Shown: positions 24,134-34,655, numbered from the stretch's first letter. The stretch: 64,000 nucleotides of DNA from Gammaproteobacteria bacterium (GCA_030430025.1 JAUIGR010000007.1:1-64000); one strand, 5' to 3'. The notes: generated from the sequence alone by a model not told the origin. Numbers and translations: made by a program.

Positions 24134-25497
24134 TACGGTTGATTATCTATTCTAGGTAATTTTTGTAAAACCAACCGTTCCCCTCTTACTAAATCGACCT
24201 CATTAAGGGAAGTCACATGTTCACTCAATTGTTCCAAAATTTTGGTTTGAATCTTACCGCGATTTTGTGCATCAGTGTAAGGGATGGAGTGAAACATCAC
24301 CATTGAATATCGTGGAATGAAATGATTGGGTTGTCGTCGCTCTAGTTCAAAAGCAATTTGTTTTTTAAGGTGAAACTTAGGGTCCCGAACAGTTGATCTC
24401 ATTTCTACGTAGTTTTCCAATGCCATATCGGCGATGGCATTGACGTTGACCATTCTTGATTTAACGAAGACGGGAAGTGCTTGTTCCCAGCTTTCTTTTG
24501 ACTCTGTCAGAATCTCATTCAGCGCCAGGCAGTCTTCAAAGCCAGCATTCATTCCTTGGCCATGGAAAGGGACAATAGCGTGAGCAGCATCTCCAATTAA
24601 TACCACTTCTTTGTGATACCAGTCATCACAGCGAATGGTGCCTAAATAGCCTGTCGGATTGTTAAAATAATCTGTTTCTAAATCGGCAATCAAAGGTTTA
24701 ACATCGGTAAAGTGTTTGTCAAAAAACAGATTAAGTTGAACAGGCGTTTTGATCGCATAAAAACTGATTTCGCCTTCATTAGGCATGAACAATGTTGCAG
24801 TAAAACTGCCATCAGGGTTGGGTAGGGCAATCAACATGTACTCACCGCGAGGCCAGATATGTAAAGCTTCTCGGCGCATTTGATGTTCTCCTGATTCACT
24901 TGGTGGGATGGTTAATTCTTTGTACGAGTGATTCAACAGCTCCGAAGTAAACGAGGTTTCTTTCAAAGCTTTCATGCTTTCCCGTACTTGGCTGCCACCC
25001 CCATCAGCACCAATTAAGTACTCAAAATCATGATTTTGTGTTTCTTCTGTTGTGACGTTTCGTATATCAATAATTTTGTTATCAAAATCAATGGCCATCA
25101 ATTCATGCTTAAAATAAAACTTCACCAAACCAGTGGCTTCTGCTCGATCTCGTAACAGGCTGACCAAACCAGCACGTGATACCGAATAAATCACTTCTTC
25201 GGGTCGTTGACCATAGCTTTGAAACTGTAATTGACCCGATTCTTGATGCAACATACGCCCTTTCATTGGGATTAGTAAAGGTTTGATGACATCCATGACA
25301 CCGGCAGCTTTCAATGCATTAATCCCTCGATTTGCCAAAGCCAAATTGATCGATCGACCAGCTGGTATGGATTCTTTGCGAATATCAGGCAATTGTTCAA
25401 ACACAGTCACCTGATAGCCTTTTTGTGCTAAAAAAATGGATTGTAATGAACCGACCAGTCCGGCACCTATAACCGTAATGTGTTTGGGTTTATTCAT
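24130..25497 (-). CDS. kmo: Kynurenine 3-monooxygenase
   Basis: A 455-residue FAD-dependent hydroxylase that converts L-kynurenine to 3-hydroxykynurenine with NADPH and oxygen. The N-terminal dinucleotide fold is GAGLVGSLQSIFLAQKGY with a following VFEQ. The second FAD motif is IGADGGGSQVR and the third is LIGDAAHAIVPFHGQGMNAGFED, all as expected for KMO. The C-terminal 40 residues hold the helix seen in membrane-associated KMO. It overlaps kynU by 4 bases, an ATGA coupling. With kynureninase it makes 3-hydroxyanthranilate for tryptophan breakdown or NAD synthesis. No tryptophan dioxygenase is in the window. Confidence 0.95.
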   Translation of the reverse strand: MNKPKHITVIGAGLVGSLQSIFLAQKGYQVTVFEQLPDIRKESIPAGRSINLALANRGINALKAAGVMDVIKPLLIPMKGRMLHQESGQLQFQSYGQRPEEVIYSVSRAGLVSLLRDRAEATGLVKFYFKHELMAIDFDNKIIDIRNVTTEETQNHDFEYLIGADGGGSQVRESMKALKETSFTSELLNHSYKELTIPPSESGEHQMRREALHIWPRGEYMLIALPNPDGSFTATLFMPNEGEISFYAIKTPVQLNLFFDKHFTDVKPLIADLETDYFNNPTGYLGTIRCDDWYHKEVVLIGDAAHAIVPFHGQGMNAGFEDCLALNEILTESKESWEQALPVFVKSRMVNVNAIADMALENYVEMRSTVRDPKFHLKKQIAFELERRQPNHFIPRYSMVMFHSIPYTDAQNRGKIQTKILEQLSEHVTSLNEVDLVRGERLVLQKLPRIDNQPY

Positions 25498-26762
25498 AAG
25501 CTTTGCTCCAAAATATTGACGAACCTGACCATTTCCTCAAATCGGTTATATAAAGGAACAGGAGCCACCCTGATTACATTGGGTTCCCGCCAATCTCCTG
25601 TAACACCTGCTGCTTCAATGGCTTCAAAAACCACTTTCCCAGGCTTGTTGGTGTTGATTGTTAACGATAGTTGACAACCAGATAAATCTTCATCTGGTGT
25701 GATGACTGTCACTTGCTCTTTTAGTCGGTTGTCCAACAAAAATCGCAAAAAGCCAGTCAGTTTTTTTGATTTTTCACGAAGTGTTGATATGCCCCCTGCT
25801 TTTTTAAAAGTGTCCAAAGAAGCGCGAATAGCTGCCAGCGACAAAATAGGTGGATTGGAAAGTTGCCAAGCTTCTGCCGAATGTATGGGGATAAATTGGT
25901 TATTCATTTTGAACCGTGTTGTTTTATCATGTCCCCACCAACCTGTGAATCGAGGCAATGTTTCGTCATCATGATGCTTTTCATGAACAAAACAGCCAGC
26001 CACTGAACCAGGACCAGAGTTTAAGTATTTATATGAACACCAAACTGCAAAATCCACACCCCACTCATGCAGTTCCATCAATACATTCCCTGCGGCATGT
26101 GCCAAATCAAAACCGATGGGAATGTGATGACTTTGTGCTGTATGAGCGATTAACTTCATGTCTAAAACCTGCCCCGTATAATACTGTACACCAGGCAGCA
26201 TGATCAAAGCCAATTGGTCGGCCAGATCATCAATGGTTTGCAAAATATCTTCTTGTCTTAAACAATTTTCTCCCTTCCTGGGCTTTAACAACACCATGTG
26301 TTTTGCAGGATCTAACCCATGAAATTTGATTTGTGATTCAACCGCATAGTGGTCGGATGGGAATGCATGATCCTCTATTAATACCTTTGTTCTCGTACCT
26401 CTTGGTCGGTAAAAACTAACCATCATTAGATGTAGATTAGTGGTCAATGAATTCATACAAACCACTTCTGTGGTTTTGGCTCCGACTAATGCCGCAGTTT
26501 CCTCTGACAGAAATTCGTGATAGGGCATCCATGGGAAATCACCATCAAAATGACCCTTGACTCCCAGTCTTTGCCATTGACTCAACTCATAATTAAGGTA
26601 TGAATGTGTTAATTTGGGCTGCAACCCAAGTGAGTTTCCACATAAGTATATCTCATCTGTACCATCATTTTTTTTAGGTAGATGAAAGTCATTTCTCATA
26701 TGACCTAAAGGATCATGGGCATCCAATTCTTGTGCAAATGACAAACTGTCTTCAAATGGCAT
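25494..26762 (-). CDS. kynU: Kynureninase
   Basis: A 422-residue PLP enzyme that cleaves kynurenine or 3-hydroxykynurenine to anthranilate or 3-hydroxyanthranilate plus alanine. Family motifs are present: YLCGNSLGLQP near the N-terminus, the PLP-contact FPSDHYA, GFDLAHAAGN, and the lysine segment WCSYKYLNSGPGSVAG. The start is set at 26762 because the alignable region begins there; an in-frame ATG at 26798 is also possible, while the longest frame opens with TTG. It overlaps kmo by 4 bases and lies about 80 bases after the M14 peptidase stop, at the end of the minus-strand run. No TyrR box was seen directly upstream. Confidence 0.95.
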   Translation of the reverse strand: MPFEDSLSFAQELDAHDPLGHMRNDFHLPKKNDGTDEIYLCGNSLGLQPKLTHSYLNYELSQWQRLGVKGHFDGDFPWMPYHEFLSEETAALVGAKTTEVVCMNSLTTNLHLMMVSFYRPRGTRTKVLIEDHAFPSDHYAVESQIKFHGLDPAKHMVLLKPRKGENCLRQEDILQTIDDLADQLALIMLPGVQYYTGQVLDMKLIAHTAQSHHIPIGFDLAHAAGNVLMELHEWGVDFAVWCSYKYLNSGPGSVAGCFVHEKHHDDETLPRFTGWWGHDKTTRFKMNNQFIPIHSAEAWQLSNPPILSLAAIRASLDTFKKAGGISTLREKSKKLTGFLRFLLDNRLKEQVTVITPDEDLSGCQLSLTINTNKPGKVVFEAIEAAGVTGDWREPNVIRVAPVPLYNRFEEMVRFVNILEQSL

Positions 26763-26839
26763 GGTATTGTCACTTAAAAGCTCAAAATTATAAACCATAA
26801 AAAATGGAGGCAATATTAATTAAAAGTGTCTCTGAAAAA

Positions 26840-29359
26840 TTAGTACGTTTCAGATTCTGTATCTCTATGACTCAATTCTGTTTTTTTTATCAAACTTGAT
26901 TGGAAGACAGCATTGATTAACCATTGTTCTGTGCCTTTCCAAAAAGCACGGAAGGTGGGATTGAAACCAAATTTAATGAACAAACCTTTCCCCGATTTTT
27001 CAGCTATCACAAGAGGTTTATTTTTCAACTTTTCCTGCCAGTGATCGGAGACAAAACCTGCAGCTTGAATCTCTTGTGTTATTTGAAGTGGGGTAGCAAA
27101 AGGGTCTTTTGATGGTTTCAGTATACTGTCGCCTTTGAGTAGAGCATATTGTGTTTCTTGTTTTGTTCCAAATGCCAGTGGATGTGATAAATCAGCTGAT
27201 GCTGCTATGATGGCACCTCCAAGGACACGTTCAGCTTGGTGTTTTTCGTAATCGCCGTAGGCCAGTCTTTCACTTCCTTTTTCTTTTTGCTCTGTATTGT
27301 CATTTTGTTCTTTGTTTTCTTTTGACTGCAGTTTTTGTTCGATGAACTGAGCACCTTTTTGCAAGCCTATTAAGGTACCCCCTTGTTTTACCCAATCTTT
27401 TAATTTTTGTTGAACGGTGTCGTTAAAATGTTCTTTATGGTCACCATTGGGAATAATGATGTGTGAGTAATCATTGAGCCTGATATTATTTAACTGCCAC
27501 CATCGCACTTTGGTTAGGGGTAAAAACACCTGTGTGTCAAACAGGTGCCATATGCTGCCAGCCTGATAAACATCAACATCTCGACCCACCACCATCAAGA
27601 CGGAGGGTTGTGCTAACAGTTTAACAGCAGGTGACCCCATGTCGATGCCTTGATCCGCTAGTGAAGTACTCACAGGATACCATTTCACCTGAAAGACATC
27701 GGTTATGGTGCTTAATGTACTGAATAATTGTTCTTCGGTTTGGGCATCAGCTTTGAGAATGAAGCTTCCTGATGGCACCTTAATGCCATCAATATGTAAT
27801 GGTTTGCCGCTCATATGAATCTCTAGACCCAACTTTGTTAGGTAGTGCAGCGCCCCAGCTGCGTTGCCACTATGCCAGTCAAAGACATAAGCCAAAGCAT
27901 TTTTTTTGTACTGATTATTGACTTCAAAGTGATCAAATAAGTCATTACCATCAACAGCAGATGACACCGGAGCAAACGGTAAACCCCAAGCCATTGCTAG
28001 ATTCCACGATGAAACATCATAAAAGGTGTTGTCTTTAAAGTGCTGAACTGTGTTGAAGAGTGATTGAATCAAAGTAGTTTGTTTTTGGTCGAGGGGAATA
28101 AACAATGCTTGGTTTTTCTTGAAGATATGGTTTTTAACTTTTCGGTCATTACTGAGGTTTTTGAATTGGATGTTATGTAAAGTTAAAAACATCATCAGCT
28201 GTTTAGCTCGATATTGATTGTCGCTGACGTCCAAAAGATAGCCTGATAGACCACTTTTTTTTGCCTGTTCACGGGCCTTGCGATGGAAATTATTTTGATA
28301 GTCCAAAATGGCGTGGCGATTTGCTTGGGCACCATAGACTGTTGATAAAGCAGTTAAGAACTGGTTACGAATCCCCGCTGCCAGTGAACGCTCGCCATTA
28401 TGGGTCTTCATTACACCACCGTTGGCACGGGCTTGTTCAAATAAGATGCCAATACTTCCTTGTAAATCCGGATAAGTTGAACCTTTCCCTGGGTAAAAAT
28501 CATCATAATCTTCTTTGGAGAAATAAGTTTGTCCAATGCCATCCAGTGCTTTGGCGTGGTGTTTGGCAATCAGCGCGGTTAAAGCCTGGTTTTGTTCTGT
28601 AATTTCAGGGTTAACTCGACTTGGCACACCAGGCTGGAAAAAGAAACTTGCTGGGTTCCACATTTCATGGTGGTCACTCAAGACATGGGGTTGCCAATCT
28701 TGATAGATAGCAACACGCGCTTTGGATTCAGCTTGTGTTAGCAGTAACCAATCACGGTTGAGATCAAACCAGTAGTGGTTAGTTCGTCCATCTGGCCATA
28801 ATTCATTATGTGAGATATCATTTGGATCCTTAATGGTCGTGATAGAGCGGGTGCTGTTAACATAGCTGGTGAATCGTGCCAGGCCATCCGGATTGAAGCT
28901 GGGGTCAATTAGAATAACGGTATTTTCCAATGTTTTTTTTATATCGTTATTATTCGACGCCAATAAGTACCATGCATACAAAACGGAAGCATTGGCACCA
29001 CTGGATTCGTTGCCATGGATGCTGAAACCATTCCAGATTTTCAGAACATTCGGTTTGGTTTTAATGGTTTCCAGTTGTTCGATGTTTTCTCTACTACTGA
29101 CAGCCAGCAGTAATAGTGGTCGTCCCTCATTAGTTTGACCATACTGCATGAGTTGTGCTTGATCGCTGGCGACAGCCAGAAGTTTAAAATAGCTGACCAA
29201 TTGATCATGTCGCAAATGGCGTTCTCCCAATGGTTGTCCAAAGTATACGTCGGGAGAAGGTAAAGTGGCATTGTAAAGCTCTCCTTTGGGTAGATAATAT
29301 TCCAATGGTTTGGCAACAATAACTAATGGGAAAATTAGCAGCATCAATAAAACTTTCAT
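26840..29359 (-). CDS. Secreted M14-family zinc carboxypeptidase
   Basis: An 839-residue exported protein with a signal peptide at residues 1-16. The carboxypeptidase domain (about 40-340) has the zinc ligands in SIHGNESSG (H-x-x-E), the substrate segment IDPSFNPDGLAR, the third zinc ligand region LSDHHEM and the general-base glutamate in GILFEQA. The remaining 480 residues are a long domain seen in large marine M14 proteins, with a class I glutamine-amidotransferase-like segment around YSHIIIPNGDH and a low-complexity lysine/glutamate stretch near residue 690. It probably trims or digests peptides outside the inner membrane. It lies between the RND pump and the kynurenine genes on one strand. 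Confidence 0.87.
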   Translation of the reverse strand: MKVLLMLLIFPLVIVAKPLEYYLPKGELYNATLPSPDVYFGQPLGERHLRHDQLVSYFKLLAVASDQAQLMQYGQTNEGRPLLLLAVSSRENIEQLETIKTKPNVLKIWNGFSIHGNESSGANASVLYAWYLLASNNNDIKKTLENTVILIDPSFNPDGLARFTSYVNSTRSITTIKDPNDISHNELWPDGRTNHYWFDLNRDWLLLTQAESKARVAIYQDWQPHVLSDHHEMWNPASFFFQPGVPSRVNPEITEQNQALTALIAKHHAKALDGIGQTYFSKEDYDDFYPGKGSTYPDLQGSIGILFEQARANGGVMKTHNGERSLAAGIRNQFLTALSTVYGAQANRHAILDYQNNFHRKAREQAKKSGLSGYLLDVSDNQYRAKQLMMFLTLHNIQFKNLSNDRKVKNHIFKKNQALFIPLDQKQTTLIQSLFNTVQHFKDNTFYDVSSWNLAMAWGLPFAPVSSAVDGNDLFDHFEVNNQYKKNALAYVFDWHSGNAAGALHYLTKLGLEIHMSGKPLHIDGIKVPSGSFILKADAQTEEQLFSTLSTITDVFQVKWYPVSTSLADQGIDMGSPAVKLLAQPSVLMVVGRDVDVYQAGSIWHLFDTQVFLPLTKVRWWQLNNIRLNDYSHIIIPNGDHKEHFNDTVQQKLKDWVKQGGTLIGLQKGAQFIEQKLQSKENKEQNDNTEQKEKGSERLAYGDYEKHQAERVLGGAIIAASADLSHPLAFGTKQETQYALLKGDSILKPSKDPFATPLQITQEIQAAGFVSDHWQEKLKNKPLVIAEKSGKGLFIKFGFNPTFRAFWKGTEQWLINAVFQSSLIKKTELSHRDTESETY

Positions 29360-29468
29360 TTTTTAATTCCTCTATAGTATGTGTAGACAACGTTTATTTA
29401 CGGCGGCCTGGGCACAATTCATGAGTTATCCAATCTGATTTATTATAAATCAAAAGTAAATGTCGATT

Positions 29469-32400
29469 TTAGGCTTGATTCAATAGTTTCGTTTTGATGC
29501 GTTCTAAAAGAGCATAAAGAGAAGGGACTAAAACGAGCGTAATTACTGTAGCAAAAAGAATGCCAAAAGCGAGAGAAATCGCCATTGGAACAATAACCTT
29601 GGCCTGTAATGAGGGTTCGAACATGATCGGAAGTAAACCAAAAAAAGTGGTCAAGGAAGTCAGTAAAATAGCTCGAAATCTTTTGCTGCCGGCGTGTTGA
29701 ATGGCTTCAGTCAAAGATACACCCTGAGCCCTTTCCTTATTGACATAGTCAACCATCACCAACGAATCATTGACCACGACACCGAATAATGCAATGACAC
29801 CAAATAAAGACATCATGCTGAATGTTTCGCCGACAATCAGATGGCCAACAATGGCCCCAGTGATACCAAAGGGAATGACTGACATGATGATCAGTGGCTG
29901 TGCATATGATTTCAGCGGAATAGCCATCAACACATAAATTAACAAACAGGCAGCCAGCATGCCAATACCTAGGTTCGTTAACAGTTCTCCCATTTCCTTG
30001 GTTACACCATCCAATTCTGGTTGGACTCCGGGATATTTTTTTAAAATATTGGGCAGGTGTAAATTTTGTAGTTCAGCGGCAATGGCTTGAGGATCACCAA
30101 TGGCTTTGTCTACCACAGCAGTGAGTCGAGCCGCTCGTTTCCGATTGACTCGTTCTATGGTATTGGGTGCTTTGCCTAAAGTCACTTCGGCGACCGTATT
30201 CAATGGTACGGCTTGACCGAGGGGTGTGCGAATACGTAACTCATCTAAAGATTTCAATGATTCACGGCTGTCTCGGTCATATCGCAACATCACCTTCACT
30301 TCATCCTGGTCACGTTGAATTCGTTGGACCTCTTCGCCATAAAAGGCCTGACGAACCTGTCTGCCCAAGTCGGCTTGACTGAGGCCCAGGTTACGGCCCA
30401 GTGGTTTTAACGTCAATTGAATTTCATCTTTACCTGACTCAATCGAATTGCGGATATCTGAGACACCATCATAGTTCTTGATAACAGCGGCGATCTCATC
30501 AACGGCCAGGCGCAGTTGTTCGATGTCATTACCGTTGAGTTTTAGGTTAATGTCTGGTCCCTGGCCAGGGCCTGTCAATGACATGGTGCCGATATGGGTG
30601 GCGCCTGGAACTTCACCAATATAAGCTGTCCAGCGTTTGAGCATTTCTTTACCATCAATCACCGAATCTTCTTCTTTGACCAATTCAACAATGACCCGAC
30701 CTGAAACCTGAGAATCTGCGAAAGCCAGCCGGTGGGTATATACTGAACCAGAGGATTTACCTTGTTTTTGACTGATGTCTTTATCGAGTTTTACTAGAGC
30801 CGCTTCAATGTGCTGTAAAACCTCATCTGTTCGGGACTGTGGTGTCCCTTGAGCCATAGCAAAATCCGCTTGGACAAAATCAGCGACAAAATCTGGCATC
30901 ATCACAAAACGCACGATGTTATTGGCAATGAGGCCAATACTGAGGAAAAAGATGGCACCAAAAATGGTCAGTGTTAAAACAGGACGTGCGATGGCTCGAC
31001 CAATTAATGGTTGGTATCGAGTTTTAACCATGTGTTCGAGATAGTAATTGACTTTTCGCTGCAAACGAAGCAAAGGGCCCGGCTGATCAGTACCAATGTC
31101 TTCTGACTTCATGTGAGATAAATGGGCAGGTAAAATGAATTTGGACTCAACCAGCGAGAAAAATAAACAAAGGATAACTACCCAGGCAATGGCTTCAAAA
31201 AAGGAGCCGAATATGGTACCGACAAATAACATCGGTAAAAAAGCGGCCACTGTGGTTAATACACCGAAAGTGGCAGGAGTGGCTACCTTTTGTGCACCGA
31301 TCACAACGTTTTTCAATGAGTGTCCATGATGTTGTATTTCGTAATAAGCACTTTCCCCGATAACGATGGCATCATCGACGACGATACCCAGAACCAATAT
31401 GAAGCCAAACATGCTGAGCATATTGACACTGATGCCGACTACGGGCAGTAGCATGAAGGCACCTAAAAAAGCCACCGGTAACCCGACCATAACCCAAAAA
31501 GCCACTCGTAATCGTAAAAATAAGCTCAAAGTTAAAAGCACCAACAATGCACCTTGCCACATATTGCGTTGCATCATTTCCAGTCGTCCACGGACGTAAT
31601 GTGAGGCATCAGACCACACTGCCATAGAAACGTTGGCGGGTAACTGGTTTAATTTGTTTTTGACATAAGCATTGACTTGATCAGAAATATCCAGAACCGA
31701 TTCGTTCTCAACAGACTGAACCTGAATACTTAAACCAGGCCGACCATCAAATGTTCCTGGGCTGGATCCTTCGACAAAGCCATCTTTGATGGTGGCGATG
31801 TCACCAAGATAAAGTCGAGAACCATCTGGATTAGTGCGGACAACCAAATCAGCAAAGTCATCACCCACATAGGCTTGCCCAATGGATCGTAACAATACAT
31901 CACCGCGGTCGGTTTTAATGGATCCTCCAGGCAAGTCAATTGAGCTCGCTCTCAGTGCCGTGGCAATTTCATCAAAAGTCAGGTTGTATTGTCTTAATGT
32001 GGTCTCTGTGATTTCGATGGCTACTTCAAAATTTCGTTCTCCGAGAATTTGTGCCATTGAAACATCTGGTAAATCGATGATGTCGTCCCGTACTTGGCGT
32101 GTGGCCTCTAATAATGCGGTTTCTGGTATATTACCGAATACCGATACAAATAAAACGGGTTGTTGAATCAAAACTTCTGAGACAACGGGTTTTTCAGCTT
32201 GGTCGGGAAATGAATTGATGCCATCGACACGGTTTTTGACTTCTGCCATGACATTTTTGACTTCATAATCAGTATTGATTTCGAGGTTAGCTCTGGCAAA
32301 ACCCTCGTTAGAAATACAAGTAGTTTTATCCAAGCCTTCAAGTCCTGTAACTGCGTCTTCAATTTTTGAGCAAATACCTTTTTCTACTTCATCCGGTGCA

Positions 32401-32579
32401 GCCCCGGGGTAGGTCATGGTGATGCTGACCATGTTGGTAGCTGTGGCTGGAAAAATTTCTTTCTTGAGCGTAAAAGCGGTATAGGCCCCTGCCAGCAAGA
32501 GGGAAAACATCATCAGGTTGGCAGCCACTGAATTATTGGCGAACCAATAAATCAGCCCTTGATCCCACCGCCGACTCAT
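29469..32579 (-). CDS. RND-family efflux pump inner-membrane permease
   Basis: A 1036-residue protein of full length for HAE1/AcrB-type pumps. The duplicated fold of six-segment blocks and large periplasmic loops is clear. The transmembrane aspartate pair is in LVLGIVVDDAIVIGES, and FGVVVNDSLVMVDYV marks the second half. The porter-domain start FPATATNMVSITMTYPGAAPDEVE is typical. It works by proton antiport with a periplasmic adaptor (the gene just upstream, 4-base overlap) and an outer-membrane channel. No TolC homologue is nearby. The substrate is not predictable. Confidence 0.95.
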   Translation of the reverse strand: MSRRWDQGLIYWFANNSVAANLMMFSLLLAGAYTAFTLKKEIFPATATNMVSITMTYPGAAPDEVEKGICSKIEDAVTGLEGLDKTTCISNEGFARANLEINTDYEVKNVMAEVKNRVDGINSFPDQAEKPVVSEVLIQQPVLFVSVFGNIPETALLEATRQVRDDIIDLPDVSMAQILGERNFEVAIEITETTLRQYNLTFDEIATALRASSIDLPGGSIKTDRGDVLLRSIGQAYVGDDFADLVVRTNPDGSRLYLGDIATIKDGFVEGSSPGTFDGRPGLSIQVQSVENESVLDISDQVNAYVKNKLNQLPANVSMAVWSDASHYVRGRLEMMQRNMWQGALLVLLTLSLFLRLRVAFWVMVGLPVAFLGAFMLLPVVGISVNMLSMFGFILVLGIVVDDAIVIGESAYYEIQHHGHSLKNVVIGAQKVATPATFGVLTTVAAFLPMLFVGTIFGSFFEAIAWVVILCLFFSLVESKFILPAHLSHMKSEDIGTDQPGPLLRLQRKVNYYLEHMVKTRYQPLIGRAIARPVLTLTIFGAIFFLSIGLIANNIVRFVMMPDFVADFVQADFAMAQGTPQSRTDEVLQHIEAALVKLDKDISQKQGKSSGSVYTHRLAFADSQVSGRVIVELVKEEDSVIDGKEMLKRWTAYIGEVPGATHIGTMSLTGPGQGPDINLKLNGNDIEQLRLAVDEIAAVIKNYDGVSDIRNSIESGKDEIQLTLKPLGRNLGLSQADLGRQVRQAFYGEEVQRIQRDQDEVKVMLRYDRDSRESLKSLDELRIRTPLGQAVPLNTVAEVTLGKAPNTIERVNRKRAARLTAVVDKAIGDPQAIAAELQNLHLPNILKKYPGVQPELDGVTKEMGELLTNLGIGMLAACLLIYVLMAIPLKSYAQPLIIMSVIPFGITGAIVGHLIVGETFSMMSLFGVIALFGVVVNDSLVMVDYVNKERAQGVSLTEAIQHAGSKRFRAILLTSLTTFFGLLPIMFEPSLQAKVIVPMAISLAFGILFATVITLVLVPSLYALLERIKTKLLNQA

Positions 32580-33766
32580 AATGCCTCCTGCTCGGAGGCC
32601 GCTGGTTCCTTACTGCCGCTTTCCATCGTTTTGAGTCTCAATGTCATACCATTTTCAGGTGCTTGAATGGGGGTGATAATGATTTGATCCTGTGCGCTGA
32701 GACCGGAGGTCACATAGTCGTAGTCATCTGTTTTGTGAGCCACCTGAACTTCTAATATGGCCAGCTTACCTTCGCGATAAACAGCTATCTTGTCATTGGC
32801 CATCATCCAGGCAGCAGGTACTGCGAAAACGTCAGTTAAGGTATCACCCTCGATATCTGCTTCAACAAAAGCGTTAAAGAACAACCCCTTATCCAATGGG
32901 TCATTAATTTCTGCAACAGTGTGATAAAGCAATGTGTTGCTGTCTTTAGCTGCTTCTACGCGGACCAGATTGCCTTTTAAGGTTTGTTGCTGATCACTGA
33001 GTGTGACAGGTAAACTTTTGTGATCTATATTGCCATGCCCAAGATTTAATTTATCGATGTCTTTTTGTGTTAATGGTAATCTGACTTCAGCAACAGCTGA
33101 ACCTGCGATGGTACCTAAGGAGCTTACCACGCCGACATATTGGCCGATGTCGACACTTTTGTTGATAACAACACCATCGAAAGGTGCTGTGACGGTTGTT
33201 TTCGATAAGTCACGTTGTGCTTTAGCTAAGGCTGCTTGAGCAGCTTTAACATTGGCTTGAGCACCTTGTAGTTGGGGTATGTTGAGCACCAGATTACTTG
33301 GTTGACCTTTTTTACCGAATGATTGCCAGTCTTTTAGGGCTTGTTCTGAGCGCGCTTGTTCCAGATCACGGTTAGCTTGAGCGCTGGCTAATGAGGCCTT
33401 GGCTTGTTGAACAGCTACTTGATAGTCTGCTGGGTCAATATTGACAAGAACATCGCCTTTTTTGAAGTGACCACCTGTTGTGAAAGCAGCTCCCAAAGAG
33501 ATAATCTTTCCAGAAATTTCAGAGGTTAATAAAATTTGATGTTTAGGAGTAACGATTCCCTGGCTATGGATTTGAATGGTATATTGACTGGGTTTTAGCT
33601 GTTGTGTTTCCACCAAAAAACCTATTGGCTTTTCAGGTATGACAGCAGGTGGTTTTTTCAATAATCCCATCAATGACATCAATGCCATAAAGACCAAGAT
33701 CACAATAAAAAAAGGTATAGCACGTTTTAAAAGAGAAACTGGTTTGTTTTTTATGTTTTCTTGCAT
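32576..33766 (-). CDS. RND efflux periplasmic adaptor (HlyD/MFP family)
   Basis: A 396-residue membrane-fusion protein. A single N-terminal membrane segment lies at about residues 17-36. It is followed by the beta-barrel and lipoyl halves (GKIISLGAAFTTGGHFKKGD and TVTAPFDGVVINKSVDIGQ) flanking an alpha-hairpin rich in Ala, Gln and Glu. I start at 33766 because GGGAG lies six bases upstream of that ATG, while an in-frame ATG at 33808 lacks a site. It overlaps the pump gene by 4 bases and lies 73 bases after pyrF. Confidence 0.93.
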   Translation of the reverse strand: MQENIKNKPVSLLKRAIPFFIVILVFMALMSLMGLLKKPPAVIPEKPIGFLVETQQLKPSQYTIQIHSQGIVTPKHQILLTSEISGKIISLGAAFTTGGHFKKGDVLVNIDPADYQVAVQQAKASLASAQANRDLEQARSEQALKDWQSFGKKGQPSNLVLNIPQLQGAQANVKAAQAALAKAQRDLSKTTVTAPFDGVVINKSVDIGQYVGVVSSLGTIAGSAVAEVRLPLTQKDIDKLNLGHGNIDHKSLPVTLSDQQQTLKGNLVRVEAAKDSNTLLYHTVAEINDPLDKGLFFNAFVEADIEGDTLTDVFAVPAAWMMANDKIAVYREGKLAILEVQVAHKTDDYDYVTSGLSAQDQIIITPIQAPENGMTLRLKTMESGSKEPAASEQEAL

Positions 33767-33839
33767 ATTGAACTCCCGTGCATTGATGGGCTTGTGATTA
33801 TAAGACATGACGTATCAAAAAAATGGCTATTATCTAAGG

Positions 33840-34655
33840 TTATTGTTCATATCGACGGTAATTGTTAATGGTGTTTTTCAGAGATTCGGCAGCTTGACCT
33901 GCGGCTGTTGCGAAATTATGGTGGTGTTGACCAGCATAGATGATATTTCGTGATGATGAAATGATCAGACCCAGACCATCGGTTCGTAAACCGGATTCTA
34001 ATGTTGTTTGAACATCACCACCTTGTGCTCCAATGCCGGGTATCAACAATGGCATGTCACCGACAATCTGTCTAATACCAGCGAGTTCTTCAGGGTATGT
34101 GGCGCCAACCACCAGCAGCAGATTGTGGTTTTCATTCCATGACTGACTGGCTTGTTTTGCAACATGTTCATATAGTTTATTTCCGTTAGACAGTGTTAGA
34201 TTTTGTAGCTCTCCTGAGCCCTCATTGGATGTTTTGCATAACACCACAACACCTTTATCAGTATACTTGCTGTAAGGTTGTATAGTATCTCCCCCCATGT
34301 ATGGGTTAACGGTGACAGCATCAGCTTGATAGCGTATAAAAGCTTCTTTTGCATACTGTTCAGCGGTGCTTCCAATGTCGCCGCGTTTGGCATCTAAAAT
34401 GACAGGAATGTTGGGATACCGACTGTGAATGTAACGAATGATAGAAGTCAGTTCAGATTCTGCTTGTATAGCAGCAAAGTATGCAATTTGAGGTTTGAAA
34501 GCACATACATGCGGTGCCGTGGCATCAACAATGGCTATTAACCAATCATCCAGGCTCACATTCAGGTCAGTGATTTTTGATGGCTGTGGATCCAAGCCTA
34601 CGCAAAGCAGCGAATCATTATTTCGTTGGGCTTGTTCCAACTTTTTGATGAACAT
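33840..34655 (-). CDS. pyrF: Orotidine 5'-phosphate decarboxylase (type 2)
   Basis: A 271-residue TIM-barrel enzyme that makes UMP from OMP in the last step of de novo pyrimidine synthesis. The catalytic D-x-K-x-x-D tetrad is in LDAKRGDIGST, and the N-terminus LLCVGLDPQPSKI and the phosphate-binding end GIGAQGGD are clear. The length and these motifs fit the longer type 2 family typical of actinobacteria and some proteobacteria, unlike the roughly 240-residue enteric PyrF. It leads the minus-strand run containing the RND genes and diverges from the protease gene at 34743. Confidence 0.95.
   Translation of the reverse strand: MFIKKLEQAQRNNDSLLCVGLDPQPSKITDLNVSLDDWLIAIVDATAPHVCAFKPQIAYFAAIQAESELTSIIRYIHSRYPNIPVILDAKRGDIGSTAEQYAKEAFIRYQADAVTVNPYMGGDTIQPYSKYTDKGVVVLCKTSNEGSGELQNLTLSNGNKLYEHVAKQASQSWNENHNLLLVVGATYPEELAGIRQIVGDMPLLIPGIGAQGGDVQTTLESGLRTDGLGLIISSSRNIIYAGQHHHNFATAAGQAAESLKNTINNYRRYEQ

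Noticed and set aside
29360-29468. A possible TyrR-like site (TGTAGA followed by TTATTTAC) upstream of the M14-kynU-kmo genes
   Set aside because: The half-sites are spaced wrongly and match poorly, so it does not support TyrR control.
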